Numbered from the stretch's first letter, positions 32,144 through 44,364 are shown. The stretch: DNA of 64,000 nucleotides from Bursaphelenchus xylophilus (GCA_904066235.2 CAJFCV020000002.1:10850001-10914000), one strand, 5' to 3'. Notes: generated by a model from the sequence alone, not told the origin. Translations and numbers: made by a program.

Positions 32144-33016
32144 CAGGGTGGGGCATCTTTGTGGCCCGATTTGAATTGGCTATAACTACTTTAGTTTTTG
32201 GCCAAATTCTAAAATTCTTTTTTCCCTGAATCGTCAGCCAACCCCATTTTGTTTGATACCAAATATGTTATACATAGTAAGTGTATATCTACAGTTATTG
32301 GATTTATTCTCGGAGTTCATTTTTTCGGTCGTTTTTCGGTTGTTTTTTCGGTCGTTCCCGGTGTGTCCGGAAATGGAGTACGATGCGGAAGAAAAATACG
32401 GTGGAATTTCCCCTCCCGAAAATCGACGATGAAAATAAGAACAAAAAGTGAAGATCAACCTCCAGAGTTCGTCGAATGGCCCTTGCTGAAGGCATTCCCT
32501 CGGTTCTGGCCAAGCTTCGTGTACTGATATGCGGGGTTTTTCGGAATTTTGACAAAACTTCTTAAATTTTCAGCTCCGTTCGAACTCATGTTTCCTGCTT
32601 TTTTTGTTTCCTGTTAACGCTGCCAGTCTCAAGGAACTTATACCACGAACGTCGAATTGTCTTGCAATCTGGAGGTTAGGCATTACGTCCGTATTTCATG
32701 CGGTATCCCCGTTTGAAAATTTATTGCCGAACCGTACTTGCTATACGAAACCACAGACCAAGCTTTTTCTTCCGCACCGGACTCCATTTTCGGACACACC
32801 GGGAAAGACCGAAAAAACAACCGAAAAACGACCAAAAAATGAACTCCAAGAATAAATCCAATAACTGTTGATGACACTTACCTATGTATAACGTATTTGG
32901 TATCAAACAAAATGGGGTTGGCTGACGATTCAGGTAAAAAAAGAATTTTAAAATTTGGCCAAAAACTAAAGAAGTTATAGCCAATTCAAATCGGGCCACA
33001 AAGATGCCCCACCCTG
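32144..33016. mobile_element. Tc1/mariner-like element with long inverted repeats
   Basis: The element has TA on both sides (32142-32143, 33017-33018). The ends are CAGGGTGGGGCATCTTTGTG and its complement. The inverted repeats run about 250 bp (32144-32395 against 32765-33016) and include ATTGGCTATAACT, CCCCATTTTGTTTGATACC, GGTCGTTTTTCGGTTG and CCCGGTGTGTCCG words. The single-copy interior is 32396-32764 and carries the helix-turn-helix-like fragments listed separately. The same termini bound the element at 61191-61887. TA duplication plus CAGGGTG ends fit the Tc1/mariner superfamily; with no catalytic domain it is non-autonomous. Confidence 0.8.
32450..32683 (-). pseudogene. Tc1/mariner transposase DNA-binding fragment (tentative)
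   Basis: On the minus strand the interior of the 32144 element reads first PNLQIARQFDVRGISSLRLA (32680 downward, stop at 32570-32572), then, in another frame after a CATATCAG acceptor-like site, ISTRSLARTEGMPSARAIRR followed by TLEVDLHF. Both resemble the two helix-turn-helix halves of Tc1-like transposase DNA-binding domains (QIARQF... and ...RSLAR...RRTL..DLH). The order on the strand is correct and the context is right. No DDE catalytic region follows: the second half runs straight into the inverted repeat. The similarity is short and from memory, so I hold it as tentative. Confidence 0.35.
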
Positions 33017-33019
33017 TAT

Positions 33020-35545
33020 TTTTTATATGACATTGGACAAAATGGGTACCATAAAATTTGAGTAAAATCTATACTAAGCGTTTTACAAGTCATGGTTATT
33101 TAGATTTTTCGGTTTGTGACAATTTTGAAAATAATTTTTGGGTCCCACCACGAAAACCTGAATTTCCCTGAAATTCATTAATTTCCAACCCAATCAACGT
33201 CTTATGGTCTCAAAAACAATTTTTCGTCAATTTTTCCCAGAAAACTCCCTCAGGGCATGAAATTCCAATCAAATTTCCGGGTATACCAAAAATCAAAAAA
33301 AAATCCAAAGTCCGCCGGAAAAATTTCGAAAATCGAGATCAAAACGATAAACCCAATCGAGAGCACGTTGCAAAAACAATCCCCTGCGCGGCTAACAACC
33401 GGGTCATTGACGAATCCGTCGACGACGAACAAAGTTCGAAAAAATCATAAAAACACGGCGTCTTTGACCGGATTTTTCGTTTTTAATCGTCGAAAAATTC
33501 GAGAGAATCGGAGAGCAACGCATCGGAAATTGAAATTAGAGAAGTCTTTTAGCATTGCAGATTTGGAGAATTGAAAATTTCTTAATTTTCAGGGCGATTT
33601 GAAAGGATAATTTGAATTTTTTGGGATGAAATTAGAAGGAAAGGACAAAAAATGTCTTAAAAAGCGGTTAAAAAGTAGTTTAAATTACTTATAACTTGCG
33701 TAAAATTGTATTAAATTTTATTTTAGGTATTTTTTAACCATTTTCAAGCAATTTCAGGGGTTGAAACAGAATGCCAAAATTTCGTGGTGAGACCAAAATA
33801 ATTGCATTTTTTGGACTTATAAATGAGAAATAGCAGACTTAATGGCCACCGTTTCTATTTTTAATAATTTTTTTTTTCAAATTACATAAAAATTTCAAAA
33901 TAAAAAAAATTAAATTTTCAAAAAATTCAAGATTAAAAAAATCCACAGTAACTTGTACATTAATTTTTGATAAAATTACTGCAATTAGCTGGTAGTTTGA
34001 AATTCTAATTCCGCCAAATCTGTCGCTAATCCATCCAAAAAAATGAATCACAAATTTAATTTTCCAAAACTTCGAAAAAACACGGCTCTGCATCTCGTGA
34101 TGGCTCCGGCCCTAATCCGGTTATAGGGCTTTATTAGCCCTCGAAGCCCGAAATTTTTAATGGACTTTATTGCGAAAAATTTTCAAAATTTTTCGCAAAA
34201 TTTGCCACTAATTTAACGGATTTTGTGGGGATTATGGTACACTGTAGTAGGGAGCTATAGATTTTTTGAGGGGAAAGTGGTTTGTTGACCATAGAAAATT
34301 TGGTTTTGGGGTCAGAAAGAACTTTTTAAAATTTTTATGGCAAAAGCTTCAATCAAAATTGAAACGCAAATTACCCTAAGGGCAGAAGTTGTATTTTCTT
34401 CAAATTTTCTAGAAGTGATGTATTTGGTAAGCTTATAAATTCCTGAAAGTTTCAGCCCATGGTTTGCATAGACAGCCGGGATATTTAACATTCTTTTTCA
34501 GGCGAGAGACTATGGAAAACGAGGAGAGACTGCCAAAAAAATGTTTTTTTAGCCGTACCATCGGTTTTTTCAAGCGGTAAAATGTAATTTTTCGTACAAA
34601 TAAAGGACTACAAACCTAGAAATAAATTCCAGTTTTTATTTCAAAAAATAAAAAAAAAATAATTTTATTTTTGAGATTTTTTATCCAAAAAGTTGGTAAG
34701 TGTAAAAAACCTCGATTATGCCCTAAACAATTCTAGCTAAATCTTCTCAACTATCGTAAAAACATCTGCGTCCTTTTTGGAGCATATTTTGCAAACTTTT
34801 TGGTCCCGCAACGAAAATCCGAAGTGCTTGGCATTCCGCAACAACTGCTTCAAATAGCGGAATTAGACAAATAACGGGTTTATAAATTGGTTTTACAGTG
34901 ATTTACAACGTTTTTCAAGTCGTTTTTATGGCTCTATTTTCCTAAAGATTCAAAAATTACAGTATGCCAAAAAAGTCGAGAAAATTTTGATTTTTTCCCG
35001 AAATTGCGTAAATGCAGAACACTGAAATTTCGCCCAGCCCAACTCTAAACCTTTTACGTCAAAATTTCAAATTTATCAGCCGTCATTACCTGCCACAGCT
35101 AACAAGATTACCGAGAGACGTTCATCAATGTCGCAGTAAACACTCTGCAGACGCTCACAATTGGCTTTGCCAATTGTTTCTAATCGCAAACGTTCCATTT
35201 CTTTCCGCAAAATGTATATAAATGCTAATCCCCCGAGATTTGCGAATTTCGCAGCGCGCTACCGTAATCCACGATTAGTCATGTAAGCCGGGCCGTGTTT
35301 TTGGTTAATCATTTTTCAGTCATTTCAGTGCGTAAGATGTGAGTGTTTTGCAATCTTGTTGATGTAATCGCTACTCAGGCCGTATTGGAAATGGGCGTGA
35401 CATTGTTTTTCCAACCGGTTTTGCGGCGTTTTGCAGGTTGATGCGGAATGCCAAAGTTTGTAGTGACATTGGATATGGGCAAAAACAAATTTAAAATACA
35501 GAGTATATCTATTTAGAACGGTTTAATTCATTTTCAGCCATTTTT
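33020..35545. other. AT-rich spacer, no recognised gene
   Basis: It includes one GGGTCCCACCACGAAAACCT word at 33141 and a diverged one near 34800. The frame 33257-33574 (plus) is Lys/Asn/Ser/Thr rich with an overlapping minus frame and no domain. The AT-rich frame 33839-34093 (minus) is likewise unsupported. A GC-richer patch near 35080-35300 shows nothing recognisable. Confidence 0.4.
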
Positions 35546-35554
35546 TCCAATTTC

Positions 35555-38540
35555 AAGTTTTCGTGGTGGGACCGAAATTGAAAATTTTTTTTCTCAGATT
35601 CAGTCAAAACAGGTACAAATATATACACTGCGTATATCAAAGACAATCTTGTAGTATTTTAAAAATTTTTGCTGTTTTATGTTTTCGTGGTAGGACCCAA
35701 ACTTAAAACCCCATAACTCCAAACATCCCGACTAACTTTACAACTCGTCAATAAAGCCCAAAAGTAAAGTTAAAGCATTTTCCAAGCGCTCGTTTCAAGG
35801 GCCGATTTGAAAACCCATCAATTACACCCAGGACTTTTCCCGATCACGCACTGTTTTGTTTCTTTATTGAGCAAATTTTGTAAAATTTCGCCAAAATAGC
35901 GACGAAAAAAGCGCTGTAATCCTAAACTTTGAACGTTTCTTGCAAAATCAAGCATTTTTTGGTAAAAAAGGAGCAAAACAATAGTCGATACTTTTGAGAT
36001 TTTTTAGTTTTGGGAAATCGATTTGGGTCCCACCACGAAAAATTGAGGATCTTGGAAAGAGTTGGCAATTTGGAAAGGAGGTAAAATACGATCGAAAATG
36101 AATGATTTTTTGTTTAAAGCAGCAAAATAATTTTTGTAATTTTTGAGATTTTTCAATTTTCGAAAAATCGATTTGGGTCCCACCACGAAAACTTGAGGAT
36201 CCTGGAAAATTGGATATATTCAAAAACAGTTTTAAAATACGACGAATGGTTCTCTTTAAACACTTCTATTTAATTCTGAAAAGCAAGAATATCAATTTTC
36301 AAAAAAATGGGTCCCACCACGAAAACATGAAAACCTTCAAAATGCCTTTAAGATTCTCTAAAACCATCAAGAATCGTCAAAAAACACATGAAAATGCTAA
36401 AAATACAAAAGAAACCTTCAAAATTGATATAAAATATAGTAATCTTGTTCAAAAATTTCCTTTTATTGTAAACGTTTTAATCTCGACGGCAAACCGAAAC
36501 AAAAAAGTGTTTTCCAGGAGAAAAGAAGGCCAAATATAGCCACAGACTTGTCTGTGGATGCAAAATAATACTTTATACGAAAGTGCTTAGACTTTCTTTC
36601 CGTGTTTTTAGTTCTTTTTTTAAATTCCGAAGAAAATAATGCAAAATTCCAGCCAATCAAAATGACACGTGGACTTTGTCTCGGAGAAAGTCCTTTCAAA
36701 AAAAAAAAAACTTTTTTGACCATTTACTGAATCCATTTATGGCCAGAAAAGATTCTTTCAGCCGGAAATTTAGCAATTTTTAAGCTTATCAAGTTTTCGT
36801 GGTGGGACCCAAAATTGACAATTTGATTTAAAAAAAGACAATTTTTTTGTTATTTAGGCAATGGGTTGCGGCGTATTTTACAACAAAACAGATTAGTTTC
36901 CCGAATTTCCAACTCTCTTTTACAAAATCAAGTTTTCGTGGTGGGACCTTACGACTAAAAATTTTATTTGCAAGTGTAGTTCTCGGTGTTTAAAATAAAT
37001 TTCAGTTTAAGCATAAAACCTGCGTAAACGTATTTTAAAAACAGAAAAATTTTATATTTTTCTTTATTTCCGACCATTTTTTACAAAATCAAGTTTTCGT
37101 GGTGGGACCTCAAAATTAAAAAAAAATTTGAGACGTGAATCTAATTTTTTAATTCTGGGAGCTCTAACGTGGCGTATTTTAAACACCAAACTATATTTTT
37201 TGCAATTTCCGGCCTCATTTGCAAAATCAAGTTTTCGTGGTGGTACCTCAAAATTAAAAAAAATTCTTTGAAACGTGAATCTAATTTTTTAATTCTGGGA
37301 GCTGTGGCTGGCGTATTTTAAACACCAAACTTTATTTTTTGCAATTTCCGGCCTCATTTGCAAAATCAAGTTTTTGTGGTGGGACCTCAAAAATAAAAAA
37401 CATATGTTTTAAGCCTTGCAAACTCTTTCAAACTGATTTACAATGCTCACAAAATTTTTCAAGACGAAAAACCCGTACTCAATTTTTCGTGGTGAGACCC
37501 AAATTTTGCTCAATTTTTGTATTTTTTCGCGAAAAAAACGAATTTTTTTTACTGAAAGACATTGTCCGTATTTTACCAATTGCATCCTTAAATCGATAAG
37601 CTTCATTCCTCAAGACCTTGTGTCATGGCTGCACCGTAATTCTCATTTGTTTTTATGCTAATCCCCTCCGGCGATTGTGACCAGAAACCAAGCGTTGCGG
37701 CCCGCGCGACGTGACTTTCTCCAAAATTCGAAGGCGCTACAAAAGAGACATTAGTCGGTTCGGCCGAGCGCTGTAATGCCATCTCTGAAAAATTTAAGAG
37801 GATTGAAGCGGATTAAGTTTCGTCGTCGAATGCCTCGAGATAAAAATGGGAGCAATACATTGGGAAGAAGAAGCATATGCGGCTGAGAATTGGGGTTGCG
37901 AAAACAGCTTAAAATTGCCGATATACTCACAGAGATTGCGATTATGATGTTAGGGGATTATTTCGCAACGAATCAAAGAGAAAGAAGAGAATGCCAGGAT
38001 TTCGCGATTTCGCGGTGGGACCAAAGGTCAAGCTCATTTGGATTTGAAATTCTCCTAAATTTGTTTTAGGGCCTAGTAAACACTCTCCAGTAACAAAGTT
38101 GCTTGATTTTGTGCGTTTTTACAAAATGCCAAGATTTCGTGGTGAGGCCCAAAATCAAAATTTTTGTTCTTATCTGATAAAATAAAGGTCTTTGTATCAC
38201 TAAAAGCAATTTAATTGCATTTTCTAGTGTCTTTAGCCTCAATTATAAGGATAAAACGGAATGCCAAGATTTCGTGGTGAGACCCAAAATCAAAATTTTT
38301 GTTCTTATCTGATAAAATAAAGGTCTTTGTATCACTAAAAGCAATTTAATCGTATTTCTTTGTGTCTTCGGCTTCAATTACAAGGATAAAAACGGCATGC
38401 CAAGATTTCGTGGTGAGACCCAAAAATGAAATTTTTAGCTGTAAAAAGGAGTAATAAACATAAACTGAAGCAAGTATCTTGTATTTCACAATTTTTTGTC
38501 AAAGTTTCAGCGAAAACCGGAACACAGGATTTCGTTGTGG
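35555..38540. repeat. Cluster of GTGGTGGGACC / GGTCCCACCACGAAAA repeats
   Basis: At least 13 copies of the core occur in both orientations: about 35555, 35685, 37483, 38015, 38130, 38270, 38403 and 38530 plus several at 36790, 36935, 37092, 37230 and 37370, with inverted forms at 36026, 36177 and 36308. Spacing is typically 110-155 bp. Between 37040 and 37380 units are nearly identical (CGTGAATCTAATTTTTTAAT, GGCGTATTTTAAACACCAAA), and 38150-38400 has two near-identical units (GATAAAATAAAGGTCTTTGT). Different subfamilies are therefore amplified locally. A non-repeat island lies at 37640-38000. All open frames in the region are repeat or low-complexity shadows. Confidence 0.7.
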
Positions 38541-38559
38541 GACCCAAAAAAAATTGAAA

Positions 38560-39005
38560 ATACTAATAAAGCGCCAAAACCCGGTAAAATACGCCGGGTC
38601 ACAAAGGGTAGTTTAAATAAAATTATTTCGACTTTTGCCAAGCTCCAAAAATATTTCTAAGAACTTTTTGAACCGCACTTAACTCAAAAAATCTTGTTTT
38701 ATGCCAAAATTTCGAAAACAGCACTTGACATTTTTCTTTTCTTCTAATGCAGGTTCCAACTACAAAATTTTTGAAGTGCATGATACCACTTTGTTGGATG
38801 AGACATAACGACAATTCCTACGTGCCAATGTGGTGTGGAACCTGAAATTTTTTTCGCCGGTTTACGATTTTTAGGTTGAAAAAAAGTTGCTTGAAAATAC
38901 GGTATCTGACGTATTTTTCGCGAAGAAGCAAAACATTGTGAAAAAATTGTTTTGTTTTCTGTGCAAAACTCATAGCAAAAATAATTGTTATCTTCATAAA
39001 GTGCA
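38560..39005. other. AT-rich spacer, no gene seen
   Basis: It contains the left approach to the 70-bp array. The start of the long plus open frame at 38887 is ordinary AT-rich DNA, not a protein N-terminus that I recognise. Confidence 0.4.
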
Positions 39006-39009
39006 TGGA

Positions 39010-40590
39010 TATTTGAAATATTTGCTCCCTTTTGCACAGTGCTTTTTAAACTTTTTTCCCAGGCTTGTCGCCAATGCACAGTGCATTTTATTCCTTCGCA
39101 CAGTGCAGACCTCAAAAAAGCCGTTTGCACTGTGCAAAACATTTCCCAGACTTGTCGCTAATGTACAGTGCATTCTGCACTTTTTCCCACGCTTGTCGCC
39201 AATGCACAGTGCATTTTCATCTTTTCGCACAGTGCAGACCTCAAAAAAGCCGTTTGCACTGTGCATTTTGAACCTTCTTCCACGATTGTCGCTAATGCAC
39301 GGTGCATCTTTCTTTTTGCATTGTGCAAAACTTTTCCCCATGTTTGTCGCTATCGCACGGTGCAGACCTCAAAAAAGCCGACTGCACTGTGCAAACCTCG
39401 CTTTTTTCCCACGCTTATCGCCATCGCACAGTGCAGACCTCAAAAAAGCCGTTTGCACTGTGCAAACCTCTCTTTTTCCCACGCTTGTCGCCATCGCACA
39501 GTGCAGACCTCAAAAAAGCCGTCTGCACTGTGCAAACCTCACTTTTTCCCACGCTTGTCGCCATCGCACAGTGCAGAGCTCAAAAAAGCCGACTGCACTG
39601 TGCAAACCTCACTTTTTCCCACGCTTGTCGCCATCGCACAGTGCAGACCTCAAAAAAGCCGTCTGCACTGTGCAAACCTCACTTTTTCCCACGCTTGTCG
39701 CCATCGCACAGTGCAGAGCTCAAAAAAGCCGACTGCACTGTGCAAACCTCACTTTTTCCCACGCTTGTCGCCATCGCACAGTGCAGAGCTCAAAAAAGCC
39801 GACTGCACTGTGCAAACCTCACTTTTTCCCACGCTTGTCGCCATCGCACAGTGCAGACCTCAAAAAAGCCGTCTGCACTGTGCAAATCTCGCTTTTTCCC
39901 ACGCTTGTCGCCATCGCACAGTGCAGACCTCAAAAAAGCCGTCTGCACTGTGCAAATCTCGCTTTTTCCCACGCTTGTCGCCATCGCACAGTGCAGAGCT
40001 CAAAAAAGCCGACTGCACTGTGCAAACCTCACTTTTTCCCACGCTTGTCGCCATCGCACAGTGCAGACCTCAAAAAAGCCGTCTGCACTGTGCAAATCTC
40101 GCTTTTTCCCACGCTTGTCGCCATCGCACAGTGCAGACCTCAAAAAAGCCGTCTGCACTGTGCAAACCTCACTTTTTCCCACGCTTGTCGCTATCGCACG
40201 GTGCAGACCTGAAAAAAGCCGTCTGCACTGTGCAAACCTCACTTTTTCCCACGCTTGTCGCCATCGCACAGTGCAGACCTCAAAAAAGCCGTTTGCACTA
40301 TGCAAAACTTTTTCCCATGTTTGTCGCCATCGCACGGTGCAGACCTGAAAAAAGCCGATTGCACTGTGCAAACCTCACTTTTTCCCACGCTTGTCGCCAT
40401 CGCACAGTGCAGAGTTCAAAAAAGCCGTTTGCACTGTGCAAACCTCACTTTTCCCACGCTTGTCGCTATCGCACGGTGCAGACCTCAAAAAAGCCGATTG
40501 CACCGTGCAAACCTCGCTTTTTCCCACGTTTGTCGCCATCGCACAGTGCAGAGCTCAAAAAAGCCGATTGCACTGTGCAAATTCTTCAGC
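39010..40590. repeat. 70-bp tandem array built on GCACAGTGCA hairpins
   Basis: From 39426 to about 40330 the unit is exactly 70 bp (GCACAGTGCAG at 39426, 39496, 39566 and so on to 40266). A 71-bp unit precedes it, slightly shorter or variable units follow to about 40590, and degenerate irregular units lie at 39010-39355. Each unit has GCACAGTGCAGAC, CTCAAAAAAGCC, GTCTGCACTGTGC (a 13-bp stem with a 12-base loop in the commoner subtype), then AAACCTCACTTTTTCCCACG, CTTGTCGCCATC. No plus-strand stop exists in the unit in any phase, so all three plus frames stay open for 348-517 codons; because 70 is not divisible by 3 each frame cycles through all phases. These are artefacts, not genes. Confidence 0.9.
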
Positions 40591-40594
40591 GACG

Positions 40595-41455
40595 TACCGA
40601 AGAAAGCTTACGTCGCGGCGATGTTCCCAATGCACAGTGCAAAAACCACCAAAAAAAGATCAAACGCACTGTGCAAAATGGAGGTTTTTTGTGCACAGTG
40701 CAGAGCGCGACAAAATGCTAAAAATGTCTATGCACTTTATGAAAAATAAAAAAAAAACCTTTACATCACCAAAAACTTACAGTAACTCAGCTCACGTTAC
40801 TTTTATACCAAAAAAAATTGTGATAACACTAAAATGGAGCAGATGTAAAAGCCCTGAGGGCCCAGAAATCGAATTAAAATGTAAAAGTGGGGCGAAAGGT
40901 AGCGGTTGAAAATTAGGTTTTAACTTGTCTGAAAGCGAAATTTTAATAAAATTTTGGAAAAATGTTCAAAATTTAATCAGCGCCGGCCCCACTACAGTCG
41001 GAATTGAGTTACGGTCCGAACAAAAAGCTGAACTACAGATGGGACGTTGAAAAAGGAGAAGAAATAGATAAAATACGAAGAGATTTTGAACGATTTTTTA
41101 GCGGAAAATGAAGAAAAATAGGAATTTTGGTGGTTTTAGTCATCAAAAACACAAAAAAATGAAAAATTTTAAAAAATCCTGATAAATCAAACCGAAAAAA
41201 TTGTAAAATACGCCTATAGGACCCTGAGGATTGTTTCTAGAAACACTGCAATAAAAATTTGCATATGAAAATACCCAAAAATATTAAAAAATGCCAAAAA
41301 ATAAATAAAAATGACAAATTTTTGATTAAAACCTTAAAATCCCTTAAGGCAAAGACCAAAAAACAACTGAAAAGTAAAGAAGACATCGCCGTATCCCTAC
41401 GCCATTTATCGCAATGATAAAAATCCACGAAAACCATTCATAAAAAGCTTTATAA
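40595..41455. other. Array edge and AT-rich spacer
   Basis: 40595-40740 has three irregular GCACAGTGCA/TGCACTGTGC words (AATGCACAGTGCAAAAACC, CGCACTGTGCAAAATGG, GTGCACAGTGCAGAGCG) that fade out. The remainder is AT-rich and anonymous. Confidence 0.5.
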
Positions 41456-41459
41456 TCCA

Positions 41460-43905
41460 TAACATCCGCAAAAAATTGCAAAAAAAGTAGATAATCAATG
41501 GCCACGCCTCTAAATTAACCGGAACTTGACTGTCGATGCTATATCTCTTGAATAGAAGACCAGATACGAGAAATCAGAGATAAACGAGGATGAAAAATTT
41601 GCATAAACGTCATCAAAATTATGAAAATCGGGAAAAATCATCAAAAACAGTATATAATCGAAAGCCACGCCCTTAATTGCCTCAGGACATAATTGAAAAT
41701 ACCGTATCTGTCACCTAGAAGGCTTGGTCAACCGGATTAGAGAGAAATCTCGCTGTAAAATTAGCATAAACACTTTCAAAATGCCGAAAATCCCTAAAAA
41801 CCATCAAAAACAGTAAATAATCGATAGCCACGCTCTTAATCGCCTCAGGACATAATTGAAAATACCGTATCTGTCGATTAGAAGGCTCGTTCAACCGGAT
41901 TAGAGACAAATCCCGCTGTAAAAATTGCATAAACATCTTCAGAATGCTGGAAATCCCTAAAAATCATTCAAAATAGTACATAACCGAAAGGCAATCGCAT
42001 CAAAAGGTAAGTTAATAACGTATCTGTTGAGTAGAAGGTCTGATTAAAGAAATGGGAGACAAATCTCACTCCAAAATTTGCATAGACAGCTTCAAAATTA
42101 TGAAAATCGGTAAAAATCATCAAAAACAGTATATAATCGAAAGACACGCCGTTGATTGCGTCAGGATATGATTGAAAATGCCGTGTCTGTCAACTAGAAG
42201 GTTTGACCAATCAAATGAGAGACAAATCTCACCCCAACATTAGCATAAAGACCTTCAAAATTATGAAAATCGGTAAAAATCATCAAAAACAGTATATAAT
42301 CGAAAGAGACGCCTTTGATTGCCTGAGGATATGATTGAAAATGCCGTGTCTGTCAATTAGAAGGTTTGACCAATGAAATGAGAAAAAAATCTCACTCCAA
42401 AATTTGCATAAAGACCTTCAAAATTATGAAAATTCCTAAAAAACATCAAAAATAGTATAAAATCAAAAACTACGCTCTGAATTTCCTCAAGTCGTAACCA
42501 CGATACCGACTCTGTCAACTAGAAGGCTTGTTCAACCGGATTAGAGATAAATCTCGCTGCAGAAATTGTATTATATAAACATCTTCAAAATTATGAAAAA
42601 ATCATCAAAAACAATACGTAATCAAAAGCCACGCCCTTAATTGCTTCGGGACATAATCGCTTCGAGATATGATTGAAAATACTGCGTCTGTTAAACAGAA
42701 GACTTGTTCAACGGGATTAGAGACAAATCTCGCTGTAAAATTTGCATAAACGCTTTCAAAATTCCGAAAATCCGTAAAAATCATCAAAAACAATATTTAA
42801 TTAAAAGCCATGCGTTTAATCGCCTTAAGCTATGATTGAAAATACTACGTCAGTCTGCTAGAAGGCTTGTTCAGCCAGACGAGAAATTAGAAAATTTGCA
42901 TAAACACCATCAAATTTTGAAAATCCCTAAAAATCATCAGAACAGTATTCAATCGAATGTCACGTTCTTAATAGCCTTAGGAAAAAGTTAAAATTGCCAT
43001 ATCTATTGCCTACAAGGCTTAGAAAGCCCAAATAGAAACAAATCTCATTCCAAAATTTGCATAAACACCGTCAAATTTTGAAAATAGCACAAATCATCAA
43101 ACACAATATTTATTAGAAAGACATGAATTTAATTGCCTCAGGCCATGTTTAAAAATTTTGTACGGGCTTACTTAGCCCAACTAGCAGCAAATCCCGCTTT
43201 AAAATTTGCATAAACACTTTCAAAATTCAGAAAAAAAGTAAAAATCATCAAAAACAGTATATAGTCAAAGCCACGCCTTTAATTGCCTCAGGATATGATT
43301 GAAAATGCCGTGTCTGTCAACTATAAGGTCTGACCAATGAAACGAGAAACAAATCTCGCTCAAAAATTTGCATAAATAGCTTCAAAATTCCAAAAATCCG
43401 CATAAATCATCAAAAACAGTATATAATCAAAAGCCACGCCTTTAATTGCCTCAGGATATGATTGAAAATGCCGTGTCTGTCAACTATAAGGTCTGACCAA
43501 TGAAACGAGAAACAAATCTCGCTCAAAAATTTGCATAAACAGCTTCAAAATTCCAAAAATCCGCATAAATCATCAAAAACAGTATATAATCAAAAGCCAC
43601 GCCTTTAATTGCCTCAGGAAAAAACTGAAAATGCGGTATCTGCCAATTAGAAGGCTTGTTTAACCGGATTAGAGGCAAATCCCGCTTTAAAATTTGCATA
43701 AACACTTTCAAAATTCCAAAAATCCGCAAAAATCATCAAAAACAGTATATAATCAAAAGCCACGCCCTTAATTGCCTCAGGACATAACTGACAATACCGT
43801 ACCTCTCGATTACAGGGCTTGTTCTAACCGGATTAGAGGGAAATCTCGCTGAAAAATTTGCATAAACAGCTTCAAACATGCCAAACATTCCAAAGAACCC
43901 TCAAA
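41460..43905. repeat. Satellite array, about 162-bp unit, about 15 copies
   Basis: Units share AATTTGCATAAACA(G/C)CTTC, AAAATTATGAAAATCGGTAA or its variant, AAATCATCAAAAACAGTATA, AATCGAAAGCCACGCC, TTAATTGCCTCAGGA, GATTGAAAATGCCGTGTCTG, TCAACTAGAAGG, and GAGA(C)AAATCTCGCT. The CCACGCC word falls at about 41501, 41664, 41827, 42143, 42306, 42467, 42629, 42808, 42957, 43115, 43271, 43435, 43597 and 43759. The pair at about 43240-43560 is almost identical, so local homogenisation is recent, whereas the left edge is more diverged. Minus frames within it repeat the same peptide and are artefacts. Confidence 0.88.
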
Positions 43906-43909
43906 ACCG

Positions 43910-44360
43910 GGATTTCTCGCCGCAAACCGGTAATTAACCCCCAAAATAGCCGCAGGGCTTGTCAGAAATCACATTCTTCCCACAGTCCCACATCTCTCTT
44001 GACCCAATCCCGCTAATCCGGCATCCGCTGGCACCGCTTTGCGGCCCTAATTCGGCCCCTAATCAGTGCGTAATCGGGGCGACTACCGTAACCCACGCGC
44101 GTTTGTTTGAGAATTCCCCCCACCCAACGTAAACCGTCGGTCGCAGAAGAGAATTGCAGAACAAAAAAGCAGCCTCGGGGCGATTTTTTTTTGTATTTTT
44201 CGTACTTGAATCCCCTGCGTTTTTTGCGTTTTTCCCTCTTTTTTTGATGGTCACGTCGTTTTGCAAATATTTGTACAAAAGTTTTGTCCACCGCCCGGGG
44301 CGTCTCTTCTTCGCTGTTGTTTTTTTTGAATGACCGGTTGGCCTGGAATTTCAAGGACGA
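43910..44360. other. GC-richer spacer
   Basis: No recognised gene. The long minus frame 44013-44525 (170 codons) is basic and low in complexity in the middle (a run of Lys and Arg), and no domain is recognised. It is antisense to the short plus frame at 44365. Confidence 0.35.
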
Positions 44361-44364
44361 TTGA

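Noticed and set aside
39010..40590. A CRISPR array with palindromic repeats
   Set aside because: The intervals between palindromes are themselves identical from unit to unit, so there are no spacers.
39168..40721. Plus open frame of 517 codons, with overlapping frames of 441 and 348 codons
   Set aside because: All three plus frames are open only because the 70-bp unit contains no stop in any phase. The peptide simply cycles through the repeat, so these are not genes.
41460..43905. A CRISPR array
   Set aside because: Spacing is regular, but the whole 162-bp unit is repeated with no unique spacers, and the setting is eukaryotic. It is a satellite.
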